The notes: generated from the letters alone by a model not told the origin. A stretch of 59,985 nt of DNA from JBFHNV01 sp965365655 (GCA_965365655.1 CBDUCN010000001.1:1-59985), one strand, 5' to 3'. Shown: positions 40,016-50,051, counted from the first letter of the stretch. A program made the numbers and translations.

Positions 40016-41095
40016 TCAGGGCGCGGCGCCGTGGCGCGCGAGGGCCCACGCGACGTGCTCGCGTACCACGGGGCTCGCGTCGCCGGCGCGCCGGCGCAGA
40101 GCGTCGACGATCCCGGGCGACGTGGGGGCGTTGCCCAGCGCCACTGCGACGTTGCGCAGGAAGCGCTCGTGGCCGATGCGCCGGATGGCGCTGCCGGCGA
40201 AGCGCTGCTCGAAGGACGCCGCGTCCATGGCGAACAGCGCGACGAGTGCCGGGGCGTCGAGCCCGTCGCGGGGTGCGAAGTCCGCCTCGGACGTCGGCGT
40301 CGCGAAGCGGTTCCACGGGCACACGAGCTGGCAGTCGTCGCAGCCGTAGATGCGGTTGCCCAGCGCCGCGCGCAGCGGCTCCGGGATCGACCCCGGGTGC
40401 TCGATGGTCAGGTAGGAGATGCAGCGCCGTGCATCCAGCTCGTACGGCGCGGTGATCGCGCCGGTGGGGCAGGCCGCGATGCACGCGTCGCAGCGTCCGC
40501 AGTGGTCCTGCGAGTGCGGCGCGTCGGCGGGCAGCTCGAGGTCGGTGTACATCTCGGCGAGGAAGAACCAGGAGCCGGCGCCGCGGTTGATCAGGTTGGT
40601 GTGCTTTCCGATCCAGCCGAGCCCGGCGTTGCGCGCGAGCGGCTTCTCGAGCACAGGCGCGCTGTCGCTGTAGCAGCGGTACCGGAACGGGCCGACGGCG
40701 TCCTCGATGCGGTCGGCGAGGCGCTGCAGCCGCATGCGCATGACCTTGTGATAGTCGCGGCCGAGCGCGTAGCGCGAGACGTACCCGAGCTCCGGGCGCC
40801 CCAGCACCTCGCCGGGCGCCTGCGCGTCGCGCGGCCAGTAGTCGAGGCGCGCGCTGATCACGCTCACGGTGCCGGGCAGCAGCTCCGCGGGACGCGAGCG
40901 CCGTGTCCCGTGGCGCGCCATCCACTGCATCTCGCCGTGGCGGCCGTCGGCCAGCCATGCGAGCAGGCGCCGCTCGTCGTCGGCGAGGTCCACCCCCGTG
41001 ATCCCGACCTGCTGCAGGCCCAGCTCCCGGCCCCAGGCGCGGATCGCGGCGGGGAGATCGGGTGGCGCGGAGCGTGCCGGCGGGCGCGCGCTCAC
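40016..41095 (-). CDS. queG: Epoxyqueuosine reductase QueG
   Basis: A 359-residue cobalamin- and Fe-S-dependent enzyme that reduces epoxyqueuosine in tRNA to queuosine, the last step of the pathway. The N-terminal region has the conserved GRDYHKVMRMRL and YSDSAPVLEKPLARNAGLGWIGKH. Two [4Fe-4S] motifs follow (CGRCDACIAACPTGAI and CDDCQLVCPWN, with an upstream partner cysteine). A C-terminal HEAT-type segment (VVREHVAWALARHG) closes the protein. Length is close to E. coli QueG (379). It diverges from leuD over about 196 bp. Confidence 0.95.
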   Translation of the reverse strand: MSARPPARSAPPDLPAAIRAWGRELGLQQVGITGVDLADDERRLLAWLADGRHGEMQWMARHGTRRSRPAELLPGTVSVISARLDYWPRDAQAPGEVLGRPELGYVSRYALGRDYHKVMRMRLQRLADRIEDAVGPFRYRCYSDSAPVLEKPLARNAGLGWIGKHTNLINRGAGSWFFLAEMYTDLELPADAPHSQDHCGRCDACIAACPTGAITAPYELDARRCISYLTIEHPGSIPEPLRAALGNRIYGCDDCQLVCPWNRFATPTSEADFAPRDGLDAPALVALFAMDAASFEQRFAGSAIRRIGHERFLRNVAVALGNAPTSPGIVDALRRRAGDASPVVREHVAWALARHGAAP

Positions 41096-41291
41096 CCGGG
41101 GCAGCCCGCGGCGCCGGCCCGCCGCCCGCGCGCGCGGGTCTTCGCGCTCCGGCAGCGCCCGTGCGGGGCGGGGAATCCGCTGTCTTGCATTCGACGCATC
41201 CGCTATCCTAGAGCGTTGTCGCGCGTCCGTCCCGAGCGGGCTGCGCAGGCGGGCTCACAGCCCCACCCCACAGCCGACCCGAGCGAGGCCC

Positions 41292-41939
41292 ATGGACGCA
41301 TTCACCCGGCTCAACGGTATCGCGGTGCCGATCGATCGCGCGAACGTCGACACCGACGCGATCATCCCCAAGCAGTACCTGAAGTCGATCAAGCGCACGG
41401 GCTTCGGGCCCGCGCTGTTCGACGAGTGGCGCTACCTCGATACCGGCCAGCCGGACATGGACCACTCCAAGCGCCCGCTGAACCCGGACTTCGTGCTCAA
41501 CCAGGAGCGCTACCGGGGCGCGCAGGTGCTCGTCGCACGTCGCAACTTCGGCTGCGGGTCCAGCCGCGAACACGCGCCGTGGGCGCTCACCGACTTCGGC
41601 ATCCGCTGCATCATCGCGCCCAGCTTCGGCGACATCTTCTTCAGCAACTGCTTCAAGAACGGGCTGCTGCCCGTGGTGCTCGACGAGGACGCGGTGGACG
41701 AGCTGATTCGCGCGATCGAGGCCCAGCCCGGCTACCGCCTCGAGGTGGACCTGGAGCAGCAGACGGTGACGCGGCCGGACGGCGAGGTGCTGCACTTCGA
41801 CGTCGAGCCGTTCCGCAAGCAGTGCATGCTCGAGGGGCTTGACGAGATCGGCCTCACCCTGCAGCGGCGCAAGGACATCGAGGCCTACGAGGAACGCCGG
41901 CGCCGGGAGGCTCCGTGGCTGTTCGGTCTGCAGGGCTGA
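41292..41939 (+). CDS. leuD: 3-isopropylmalate dehydratase small subunit LeuD
   Basis: A 215-residue swivel subunit of isopropylmalate isomerase from ATG 41292. Family motifs are GIAVPIDRANVDTDAIIPKQ, YRGAQVLVARRNFGCGSSRE (substrate loop), and GIRCIIAPSFGDIFFSNCFK. The partner leuC is normally just upstream, but here queG lies on the opposite strand, so leuC must be elsewhere. leuB follows after 4 bp. With leuB it makes two steps of leucine synthesis. Confidence 0.97.
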   Translation: MDAFTRLNGIAVPIDRANVDTDAIIPKQYLKSIKRTGFGPALFDEWRYLDTGQPDMDHSKRPLNPDFVLNQERYRGAQVLVARRNFGCGSSREHAPWALTDFGIRCIIAPSFGDIFFSNCFKNGLLPVVLDEDAVDELIRAIEAQPGYRLEVDLEQQTVTRPDGEVLHFDVEPFRKQCMLEGLDEIGLTLQRRKDIEAYEERRRREAPWLFGLQG

Positions 41940-41943
41940 GCGC

Positions 41944-43017
41944 ATGACCCGCAAGATCCTGATCCTGGCCGGCGACGGCATCGGCCCCGAGATCGTCGCC
42001 GAGGCGGAGGCGGTGCTGGGGGCGCTCGGCGCCGCCGGCGACCTCGACCTGAGCATCGAGCACGCGCTGGTCGGCGGCGCCGCGGTGGACGCCGAGGGCG
42101 ATCCGCTGCCCGAGAGCACCCTCGCGCTCGCGCGCGACGCGGACGCGGTGCTGCTGGGCGCGGTGGGCGGCCCGAAGTGGGACGCCAACGAGCGCGCGAA
42201 GCGCCCCGAGCAGGGGCTGCTGCGCCTGCGCGCGGCGCTGGACACCTTCTCCAACCTGCGTCCCGCGATCGCCTATCCGCAGCTCGTCGCGGCGTCGTCG
42301 CTGAAGCCCGAGCTGGTGTCCGGGCTGGACATCATGATCGTGCGCGAGCTCACCAGCGGCATCTACTTCGGTCAGCCGCGGGGGGTGCGCACCAACGCGT
42401 ACGGCGAGCGCGAGGGCTTCAACACCCTCGTGTACTCCGAGTCGCAGATCGAGCGTATCTGCCGCTCCGCGTTCGACATCGCGAGCAAGCGCGACGGGCG
42501 CGTGTGCTCCGTGGACAAGGCCAACGTGCTCGAGGTGAGCGAGCTGTGGCGGGACGTGGCCGAGCGCGTGGCGCGCGACTACCCGAAGGTGTCCCTGAGC
42601 CACCTGTACGTGGACAACGCGGCGATGCAGCTGGTGCGGGCTCCGAAGCAGTTCGACGTCATCGTGACCACCAACATGTTCGGGGACATCCTGTCGGACC
42701 TGGCGTCGATGCTCGCGGGATCCATCGGGATGCTGCCCTCGGCGTCGCTGAACGCCGAGGCGCGCGGGATCTACGAGCCCATCCACGGCGCGGCCCCCGA
42801 CATCGCCGGGCAGGGGGTCGCGAATCCGCTCGCGACCATCCTGTCGGTGGCGATGATGCTGCGCTACTCGCTGGACGAGGCCGAGCAGGCGGCGCGCATC
42901 GAGCGGGCGGTGGGTGCGGTGCTGGAGCAGGGCCTGCGCACGCGCGACATCGCCCCGGCGGGCGCGAACGTGGTCGGCACGCGGGAGATGGGCGCGGCCG
43001 TGGTGGCGGCGCTCTGA
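41944..43017 (+). CDS. leuB: 3-isopropylmalate dehydrogenase LeuB
   Basis: A 357-residue NAD-dependent enzyme that oxidises and decarboxylates 3-isopropylmalate. Start ATG 41944 lies 4 bp after the leuD stop. Motifs: ILAGDGIGPEIVAEAE, LLGAVGGPKWD, RLRAALDTFSNLRP, VRELTSGIYFGQPRG, and the metal-binding NMFGDILSDLASMLAGSIGM. The C-terminal EPIHGAAPDIAGQGVANP is conserved. It is the second gene of the leuD-leuB unit; a 127-bp gap then separates asd. Confidence 0.97.
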   Translation: MTRKILILAGDGIGPEIVAEAEAVLGALGAAGDLDLSIEHALVGGAAVDAEGDPLPESTLALARDADAVLLGAVGGPKWDANERAKRPEQGLLRLRAALDTFSNLRPAIAYPQLVAASSLKPELVSGLDIMIVRELTSGIYFGQPRGVRTNAYGEREGFNTLVYSESQIERICRSAFDIASKRDGRVCSVDKANVLEVSELWRDVAERVARDYPKVSLSHLYVDNAAMQLVRAPKQFDVIVTTNMFGDILSDLASMLAGSIGMLPSASLNAEARGIYEPIHGAAPDIAGQGVANPLATILSVAMMLRYSLDEAEQAARIERAVGAVLEQGLRTRDIAPAGANVVGTREMGAAVVAAL

Positions 43018-43144
43018 GCCGCCGTTCTCCGTTCCGGCGCGCCGTGACGAGCGCCGGCCTCCGGCGGGCGGCGGCGAGAGCGCGGCCGCACGACGGGCAA
43101 TCAGGCGGGACGTCGTCCCGCTCCAGACCTGGGGCAGCGAGCGA

Positions 43145-44167
43145 ATGAGCAACCAGTACAGCGTGGCGGTGGTCGGTGCGACCGGAGCGGTCGGCGAGGC
43201 GATGATCGACGTGCTCGCGCAGCGGGATTTCCCGGTCAGCGAGCTTTTCCCGCTGGCGAGCACGCGCTCCGCCGGCAGCACGGTGATGTTCAGGGGGCGC
43301 AGCCACCGGGTGGGCGTGCTCGAGGAGTTCGATTTCTCGAAGGCGCAGATCGCGCTGTTCTCGGCCGGCGCGTCGGTGTCGGCGGAGTACGCGCCGAAGG
43401 CGGGCGCCGCGGGTTGCGTGGTGATCGACAACAGCTCGCAGTTCCGCTACGAGCCGGACATCCCGCTGGTGGTGCCCGAGGTGAATCCGGGGGACACGGC
43501 CCGCTACACCGCGCGCAACATCATCGCGAACCCGAACTGCTCGACCATCCAGATGCTGGTCGCGCTGAAGCCGCTGCACGACGCGGCCGGCATCGAGCGC
43601 ATCAACGTCGCGACGTACCAGTCCGTGTCCGGCACCGGCAAGGAGGCCATCGAGGAGCTGGCCGGACAGACCGCGGCACTGCTCAACGGCCAGGGGGCGA
43701 CGCCGAAGGTCTACCCGAAGCAGATCGCGTTCAACGTGCTGCCCCACATCGACGTGTTCCTGGACAACGGGTACACGAAGGAAGAGATGAAGATGGTGTG
43801 GGAGACGCGCAAGATCATGGGCGACGACAGCATCCAGGTGAACGCGACCTGCGTGCGGGTGCCGGTGTTCTACGGGCACTCCGAGGCGGTGCACCTCGAG
43901 ACCCGCGAGAAGCTGACCGCCGCGCGGGCCCGGGAGCTGCTCGCCGCGGCTCCGGGAATCGTGGTCATGGACGAGGCGCGCGACGGCGGCTACCCGACCG
44001 CGGTGAGCGAGTCTGCGGGCACCGACCCGGTGTTCGTGGGCCGGATCCGGGAGGACATCTCCCATCCCCGCGGGCTGGATCTGTGGGTGGTCGCCGACAA
44101 CGTCCGCAAGGGTGCAGCCCTGAATAGTGTGCAAATCGCCGAGATTTTGGTAAAAGACTTTCTATAA
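43145..44167 (+). CDS. asd: Aspartate-semialdehyde dehydrogenase Asd
   Basis: A 340-residue enzyme reducing aspartyl phosphate to aspartate semialdehyde, the branch point for lysine, threonine and methionine. The NADP motif VAVVGATGAVGEAMIDVL starts the protein. Catalytic Cys132 stands in IIANPNCSTIQM, and the substrate region TYQSVSGTGKEAIEEL and HIDVFLDNGYTKEE are present. Start ATG 43145 is at the usual family position. The last bases of the gene hold the fimV promoter. Length matches proteobacterial Asd type 2 (about 340). Confidence 0.97.
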   Translation: MSNQYSVAVVGATGAVGEAMIDVLAQRDFPVSELFPLASTRSAGSTVMFRGRSHRVGVLEEFDFSKAQIALFSAGASVSAEYAPKAGAAGCVVIDNSSQFRYEPDIPLVVPEVNPGDTARYTARNIIANPNCSTIQMLVALKPLHDAAGIERINVATYQSVSGTGKEAIEELAGQTAALLNGQGATPKVYPKQIAFNVLPHIDVFLDNGYTKEEMKMVWETRKIMGDDSIQVNATCVRVPVFYGHSEAVHLETREKLTAARARELLAAAPGIVVMDEARDGGYPTAVSESAGTDPVFVGRIREDISHPRGLDLWVVADNVRKGAALNSVQIAEILVKDFL

Positions 44168-44175
44168 GCTATAGT
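44147..44175 (+). promoter_or_regulatory. Sigma-70 promoter of fimV within the asd end
   Basis: TTGGTA (44147-44152), exactly 17 bases, then TATAGT (44170-44175; 5 of 6 consensus bases). The -35 box lies inside the asd coding end. The region to 44210 is unusually AT-rich for this genome. The fimV leader would be about 280 nt, and it shows no clear structure. Confidence 0.65.
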
Positions 44176-44464
44176 TAGTACATAATCATAAAGAGAATTC
44201 TTACGTCGCAGACGCGGCCGGGCAGCCGGTCAGGGGGCCGTTCGCCGGGAAGGCGAGGCAGGCCCGATGACTCCCGGCGGCGAGGCCGCGGCAAGTGTTG
44301 AGGGGGCACCGTGGCGCAGATGCGCGAGGCGTGCAGTCGGACGGTTCCCGCCATGGCGGTGTCGGCCGGGGGTCACGGGCCCGCGGGTACCGGTGCCGGT
44401 GGAGATTTCACAACGTGACGACTGCGGCACCGCTGCCGCGGCCCGACCATTCGCGAATGCGCCA

Positions 44465-47400
44465 ATGATCCGAAAAACCGTCCTGGCGGCCACCGTCGCC
44501 GCGCTGCTCGTCCCGGCGGTCGCCAATGCGCTGGGCCTCGGCAACATCCAGGTCGAGTCCGGCCTCAACGAGCCCCTGCGGGCGCGCATCCCGGTGCGCG
44601 GCGCGGGGCCAGGCGAGCTCCAGGAGCTCAACGCCGCACTCGGCGATGAGGAGCAGTTCCAGCGCGCCGGCCTCGAGCGGGTGTTCGAGCTGACCCGCCT
44701 GCGCTTCAAGGTCGTGGAGACCAGCGGCGACGCCGGATACATCGAGGTGACCACGCCGGGGCCGGTCGCCGAGCCGTTCCTGAACTTCCTGGTGGACGTG
44801 GTCTGGTCGCGCGGTCGGGTGCTGCGCGAGTACACGGTGCTGCTGGACCCACCGGTCTACGGGGCCGCGATCAGCTCCGCGATGCAGCAGCGGGTGCAGA
44901 CCGTGGACACCCTGCCGGAGACGGCGGCGCCGCAGCGCACGCCGTCACCGCCGCCCGCGGTCGCGCCCCCCACGCCGCCGCGCGCCGCTGCGCCGCCGCG
45001 CGTCGCGCCGCCGCCGGTCGCCGCCGCGCCGCGCTACAGCGGCGACAGCTACGGTCCGGTGCGCGACGGCGAGACCCTGTGGTCGATCGCCGACCGCATT
45101 CGTCCGGCGGGGGCCAGCATCCAGAGCATGATGCTCGCGCTGCTGGAAGCGAACCCTGAAGCGTTCACCATCGAGAACATCAACGCGCTGCGCACCGGCG
45201 CGGTGCTGCGCATTCCGCCGGCCAGCGAGCTGCTGGACGACAAGGCGACCGCGCTGGCCGAGGTCGCCAGCCAGCACGCGCTGTGGGAGGAGTACCGGCA
45301 GTCGCTGACCGGCGCCGTGACCGCGCAGCCGGGGCGCGCGGGGTCCATGGAGCCGGCGCCGTCGGCGCCGGCCGCGCCGGCCGCGGCATCCACGACGCCG
45401 CCCGCGGACGGCGCGCGCTCGAAGCTCGAGCTGCTGGGCGCCGGCGCGGCGGGCGCGGGCGCCGCCGGGACCGGCGGCGACGCGGCCCTCGCGCGGCTGC
45501 GCGACGAGCTGAGCGTGGCACAGGAGGAAGCCGACGCCGCGAGGCAGCAGAACACGGAGCTGCGCTCGCGCCTCGGCGAGGCCGAATCGCTGGTCGACGA
45601 CCTGAAACGACTGGTGGAGCTGAAGGAGGAGCAGCTCGCCGATCTCCAGAACCAGCTCGCGCGGGCGGAGGCGGCGCCGCCGGCGCCGCCGGTGGAAACC
45701 GCCCCGGCCCCCACCGTGGCGGCGCCGGCGCAGCCCGCCGAGCCTCCCGCGGTCAGCGAGCCGCCTGCGGCCGCGGAACCGGCCGCGCCCAAGAAGCCCA
45801 GGCGCGCGCCGCCGCCGCCGCCGCCGCCGGCGCCGACGTCGTTCCTGGACGAGATCAACGCGATGCTGCCGGTGCCGCTGTGGTCGGTGCTGGGCGGCCT
45901 GGGCGCGTTGCTGGTGGGCCTCGGGGGCCTGGGCTGGGCACGGCGACGCAAGAAGGCCGCGGCCGACGAGGGTGCGGAGCAGGAGACCGAGCCCACCCGC
46001 GGCTCGATGATCGACCAGTACGCGCGTACCGAGCTGCCCGTCGAGGAGGACGAGGACGCGACCCAGATGCCGGCGGCAGCGGCCGCCGCCGCGGCCGTGG
46101 CGGCGCACGAGGAGGCGGACGAGGAGCGCACCCAGATCGGGGCGCCGGTGGCTCCGCCTCCGTCCGCGGCAGCGCCGCCGGCCGAGGACGAGGAGGATCC
46201 CCTCGCCGAGGTGAACGTCTACCTGGCCTACGAGCGCTTCGACCAGGCCGAGCAGCTCGTGCGCGACGCGGTGGAGCGCTATCCGGAGCGCAACGACTAC
46301 CGCCTCAAGCTGCTCGAGGTGTTCTACGCGGCGAAGAACGTCGCGGGCTTCGAGACCGCTGCCGCCGCGCTGCGGGACGTCGTGGGCGACGAAGACTCGC
46401 TGATGCAGCAGGCGCGTGACTGGTGGGACGACCTCGACACCGGGCGGGCGCTGCTGTCGCCGGAAGGCGCAGGTCCTGACACCGCGCGCACGCCGCCGAG
46501 CGCCACTGACGAGAGCGACGTGTTCGACGTCACCGCCGGTGCCGGGTCCGGCACCGAGGTGGGCGACGAGACCGGCGTGGACTTCGACCTCGGCTTCGAG
46601 GGCGGAGAGAAGACCGAGGCGCCCAGCGGGCTCGATTTCGACCTCGGCAGCGACGAAGGCGAGGGCGAGGCGGGTAGCCTCGACTTCGACCTCGGCGATC
46701 TGGGCGTGCAGCCCGAGGAGCCTGAGGCCGGCGCCGCGGCGAAACGCGAGTCGTCGGACACCGGCCTGGACTTCGACCTCGCTGCGGGCGCGGCGCCCGG
46801 GGAGGAAAGCGGCGGCACGGGCCTCGACTTCGACCTCGGCGATCTGGGCGAGACGCAGGCGGGCGAGACGCAGACCGACAAGACGGCGCCGCTCGCGCCG
46901 GGCGGATCGATCCCCGAGCGCGTCGGCGGCGCGGACGAGGAGATGGACTTCGACCTCACCGGTCTGGACGACGGCTCGCAGACCCTGGACGCCGAGCGCG
47001 GCGGCGAGGGTGCGCAGTCGCTGGACTTCGAGGCGGGCAGCGGTGCGGAGGAGCGCACCGCGCGCCAGGGCGAGGCCGGCGAGGAGAGCGGTCTCGACTT
47101 CGACCTCAGCGACACCATGACCATGGACTCGGACGCGCTGGAACGGGTCAAGGCGGAAGACGATCTGCCGGAAGAGCCGCCCGAGAGCGGCGGTGAGGAC
47201 AGCGGTCTGGACTTCGACCTCAGCGACACCACGGTGTTCGGGGGCGGTGCGGACGCGGCGCAGGGCGACGCGACGGAGGTCGCGGCGGACTCCGACCTCG
47301 ACTTCGACCTCGGTGACCTCGGCGACGAGGACAAGGCGCCCGCGGCCGGCGCCGCCGAGGCGCCGGAGGACACCAGGGCGGAGCTCGATTTCGACCTCGG

Positions 47401-48445
47401 CGACACTGCGACCCTGGAGGGCGCGGGAGCGGCCGGGGAGAGCGGCGAGAAGGCGCTGCCCGGCGAGGAGCCGGAGCTCGATTTCGATCTCGGCGACACC
47501 GGCGCGGGTGCCGCCTCGATCGATGAGGGCGCGGCAGCCGGAGAGGAGTCGCTGGACTTCGATCTGGGCGACACGGGCGGCACGCCCGCGGGCGGCGAGG
47601 AGGAAGAGCCCCTCGACCTGTCCCTGGATGCCGGCGCGTCCGGCGACGAGGAGCTCACGAGCCTGAACGATCCGTTCGGCGACAGCGGGTCCGGCGACGA
47701 GCTGCCGTCGCTGGACATGGAGCTGGACGCCGGCGGCGAAGAGGGGGAGCGCAGCGCCGGCGAGGACCTTTCCCTGGACGGCGAGGACTTTTCCCTGGAC
47801 ATGGACGCCGACGATCTGCGCATCGATCAGGACGCCGCGACCGAGGTGTCGGAGGACGCGTTCGAGGACGCGCGCACCGAGGTGGGCGGCGGTTCGGGGC
47901 TGGACCTGTCCCTGGACGGCGGCGACGGCACCACCCGCGGCGGTGGCGGAACCAGCGAGGACGACGGGCCCGGCACCGTGCAGCTCAGCCCGGACGATGC
48001 CGACGCGCTGCGCCCGCCGGGACTGTCCGGCGACGAGGGCGGCGAGGGCTTCGGGGTGGACACCGAGTTCCGGGGCATCTTCGACGGCGGCGGCGCCAGC
48101 GACGCGGGCGACGCGTCCAGCCTGGACTTCGATCTCGGCACCGACCTCGACGAGCAGCCGTCGGGCGAAGGCGGCAGCGACATGGAAGACACCCAGTTCA
48201 TGCTGCGTGACGCGCCGGGCGCGGACACCCCGGGGTCCGACGACGAGGACGAGGACCACACGCTGGTCCTGGGCCGCGGCGCCTCCGGGGAGGTGGACGA
48301 GATGCAGACCAAGCTCGACCTCGCGCAGGCGTACATGGACATGGGCGACACGGAAGGTGCGCGCAACCTGCTAGGCGAGGTGATGGCCGAGGGTGGCGAG
48401 GCGCAGCAGGACCAGGCCAGGGAGATGCTCGGCAAGCTGAGCTGA
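44465..48445 (+). CDS. fimV: FimV-family polar hub protein
   Basis: A 1,326-residue inner-membrane protein. A signal-like N-terminus (LAATVAALLVPAVANA) is followed by the FimV periplasmic domain (ALGLGNIQVESGLNEPLRAR). A LysM peptidoglycan-binding domain lies near residues 197-260 (YGPVRDGETLWSIADRI), then an Ala/Pro linker, a coiled coil (about 335-400), and one TM helix near 475 (LWSVLGGLGALLVGLGGLGW). A TPR-like segment follows (YLAYERFDQAEQLVRDAVERYPE). The cytoplasmic part is strongly acidic, with many LDFDLGD-type repeats. The C-terminal FimV domain ends DEMQTKLDLAQAYMDMGD. FimV organises type IV pili, twitching and polar c-di-GMP signalling, so it may be linked to the Rpf-type locus. 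Start ATG 44465 follows a long leader. Confidence 0.95.
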   Translation: MIRKTVLAATVAALLVPAVANALGLGNIQVESGLNEPLRARIPVRGAGPGELQELNAALGDEEQFQRAGLERVFELTRLRFKVVETSGDAGYIEVTTPGPVAEPFLNFLVDVVWSRGRVLREYTVLLDPPVYGAAISSAMQQRVQTVDTLPETAAPQRTPSPPPAVAPPTPPRAAAPPRVAPPPVAAAPRYSGDSYGPVRDGETLWSIADRIRPAGASIQSMMLALLEANPEAFTIENINALRTGAVLRIPPASELLDDKATALAEVASQHALWEEYRQSLTGAVTAQPGRAGSMEPAPSAPAAPAAASTTPPADGARSKLELLGAGAAGAGAAGTGGDAALARLRDELSVAQEEADAARQQNTELRSRLGEAESLVDDLKRLVELKEEQLADLQNQLARAEAAPPAPPVETAPAPTVAAPAQPAEPPAVSEPPAAAEPAAPKKPRRAPPPPPPPAPTSFLDEINAMLPVPLWSVLGGLGALLVGLGGLGWARRRKKAAADEGAEQETEPTRGSMIDQYARTELPVEEDEDATQMPAAAAAAAAVAAHEEADEERTQIGAPVAPPPSAAAPPAEDEEDPLAEVNVYLAYERFDQAEQLVRDAVERYPERNDYRLKLLEVFYAAKNVAGFETAAAALRDVVGDEDSLMQQARDWWDDLDTGRALLSPEGAGPDTARTPPSATDESDVFDVTAGAGSGTEVGDETGVDFDLGFEGGEKTEAPSGLDFDLGSDEGEGEAGSLDFDLGDLGVQPEEPEAGAAAKRESSDTGLDFDLAAGAAPGEESGGTGLDFDLGDLGETQAGETQTDKTAPLAPGGSIPERVGGADEEMDFDLTGLDDGSQTLDAERGGEGAQSLDFEAGSGAEERTARQGEAGEESGLDFDLSDTMTMDSDALERVKAEDDLPEEPPESGGEDSGLDFDLSDTTVFGGGADAAQGDATEVAADSDLDFDLGDLGDEDKAPAAGAAEAPEDTRAELDFDLGDTATLEGAGAAGESGEKALPGEEPELDFDLGDTGAGAASIDEGAAAGEESLDFDLGDTGGTPAGGEEEEPLDLSLDAGASGDEELTSLNDPFGDSGSGDELPSLDMELDAGGEEGERSAGEDLSLDGEDFSLDMDADDLRIDQDAATEVSEDAFEDARTEVGGGSGLDLSLDGGDGTTRGGGGTSEDDGPGTVQLSPDDADALRPPGLSGDEGGEGFGVDTEFRGIFDGGGASDAGDASSLDFDLGTDLDEQPSGEGGSDMEDTQFMLRDAPGADTPGSDDEDEDHTLVLGRGASGEVDEMQTKLDLAQAYMDMGDTEGARNLLGEVMAEGGEAQQDQAREMLGKLS
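46570..48150 (+). repeat. Degenerate in-frame repeats encoding LDFDLGD-type motifs in FimV
   Basis: About 15 copies of a motif with core LDFDL (variants LDFDLGD, LDFDLSD, MDFDLTG, LDLSLD) are spaced irregularly within the acidic cytoplasmic part of FimV. At the DNA level the recurring unit is close to GACTTCGACCTCGGCGA. They are protein-level repeats separated by low-complexity Gly/Glu/Asp linkers, so they may vary in copy number between strains. Confidence 0.85.
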
Positions 48446-48486
48446 GCGTCCCGTCCGGGGCTCCTGCAGGGTGACAAGGCGCGGCC

Positions 48487-49266
48487 ATGCGGATCGCCAT
48501 CGGCGTCGAGTACGACGGGCGGCGCTTCCACGGGTGGGAGCTTCAGTCCCACGCCCGCACGGTGCAGCAGGTGCTCGAGGCCGCGCTGTCGAGGGTCGCC
48601 GATGCGCCGGTGCGCACCGTGTGCGCGGGGCGCACCGACGCCAGGGTGCACGGCCTCGCGCAGGTGGCCCACTTCGATACCGAGGCCCGGCGCGACGAGC
48701 GCGCATGGGTGTTCGGCGCCAACAGCAACCTTCCGGACGACGTCGCCGTGCTGTGGGCGTTGCCGGTCGCGGACGCGTTTCACGCCCGCTTCTCCGCCGA
48801 GCGGCGCCGGTACCGCTACGTGATCCTGAACCGGCCGGTGCGGCCCGCCGTGCTGCGCGGTCGGGTCACGTGGGAGTGCCGCCTGCTCGACGAGGAGCGC
48901 ATGTCGCGGGCGGCCGAGGCGCTGCTGGGCGAGCACGATTTCTCCGCGTTCCGTGCCGCGGGCTGCCAGGCGCGCACGCCGGTGCGCACGCTGCACCGCC
49001 TCGACGTGCGGCGCGACGGCGACTTCGTCCTGCTGGAGGTGGAGGCGAACGCGTTCCTGCAGCGCATGGTGCGCAACATCGCGGGGGTGCTGATCGCGAT
49101 CGGCTGCGGGCGCGAGGACGTGGGCTGGGCCGCCCGGGTGCTGGCGGGACGCGACCGCAGCCTCGGCGGCGTCACGGCGCCGCCGGACGGGCTGTACCTG
49201 TGCGAGGTGCGCTATCCGGACGACTACCGCCTGCCTCGCCTTTCGCCGCGGATCTGGCTTTGGTAA
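48487..49266 (+). CDS. truA: tRNA pseudouridine(38-40) synthase TruA
   Basis: A 259-residue enzyme isomerising uridines 38-40 of the anticodon arm. Start ATG 48487 is just before the conserved VEYDGRRFHGWE. Catalytic Asp51 stands in CAGRTDARVHG. The downstream FSAERRRYRYVILNRP and NAFLQRMVRNIAGVL motifs are complete. It lies 41 bp after fimV and 133 bp before trpF, in the usual gammaproteobacterial order. Confidence 0.97.
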   Translation: MRIAIGVEYDGRRFHGWELQSHARTVQQVLEAALSRVADAPVRTVCAGRTDARVHGLAQVAHFDTEARRDERAWVFGANSNLPDDVAVLWALPVADAFHARFSAERRRYRYVILNRPVRPAVLRGRVTWECRLLDEERMSRAAEALLGEHDFSAFRAAGCQARTPVRTLHRLDVRRDGDFVLLEVEANAFLQRMVRNIAGVLIAIGCGREDVGWAARVLAGRDRSLGGVTAPPDGLYLCEVRYPDDYRLPRLSPRIWLW

Positions 49267-49399
49267 CGTCTCCGCCTTTGGCCGTTGCGCGGGTGTGCAT
49301 CCAGGTCGCCGGGCGCGCGCACGAGGAGGCTCCGGCGGGCCGCGCGCGACGCCGCCCGGGACGGCCTCGCGGCACGGTGCGGCGGCCGGGGAAGGGACG

Positions 49400-50051
49400 G
49401 TGACGACGGACGCGGAGCCCGGGCCGACGCTCGTTTCGGGCACGCGCGTGCGGGTCAAGTTCTGCGGCATGACGCGCGCCGAGGACGCGCGCGCGGCCGC
49501 GTCGCTCGGGGCCGACGCGATCGGGCTCATCTTCCACCCGCCGAGCCCGCGCGGGGTGGACGCCGAGCAGGCGGCCGCGGTGGTGCGTGGCCTCGCGCCG
49601 TTCGTCACGCGCGTGGGCGTGTTCGTGGATCCGGATCCGGCGACCCTGGAGCACGTGCTGTCGCGCGTCGCGCTGGACCTGCTGCAGTTCCACGGCGACG
49701 AGCCCGCGGATCTGTGCGCCGCGTCCGGGCGGCCGTGGATCAAGGCGGTCGCGATGCGCGGACCGGGGGACGCGCTCGCCGCCGCGCGGCGATACCCGGG
49801 CGCTGCCGCGCTGCTCCTCGACACGTGGAGCGCGCGCAGCAGGGGAGGCACCGGGCGCACCTTCGACTGGTCGATGGTGCCGCGGGATCTGGGCACGCCC
49901 GTGCTGCTGGCCGGGGGGCTCGCGCCGGACAACGTGGCCGAGGCCGTGCGTGCGGTGCACCCCTACGCGGTGGACACCGCGAGCGGGGTCGAGTCCGCGC
50001 CCGGGGTGAAGGATCACGACAAGATGAAGGCATTCATTCGAGAGGTGACGC

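Noticed and set aside
46570..48150. Repeats in fimV as a CRISPR array or transposon-derived repeat
   Set aside because: They are in frame, degenerate and irregularly spaced, and encode an acidic protein motif.
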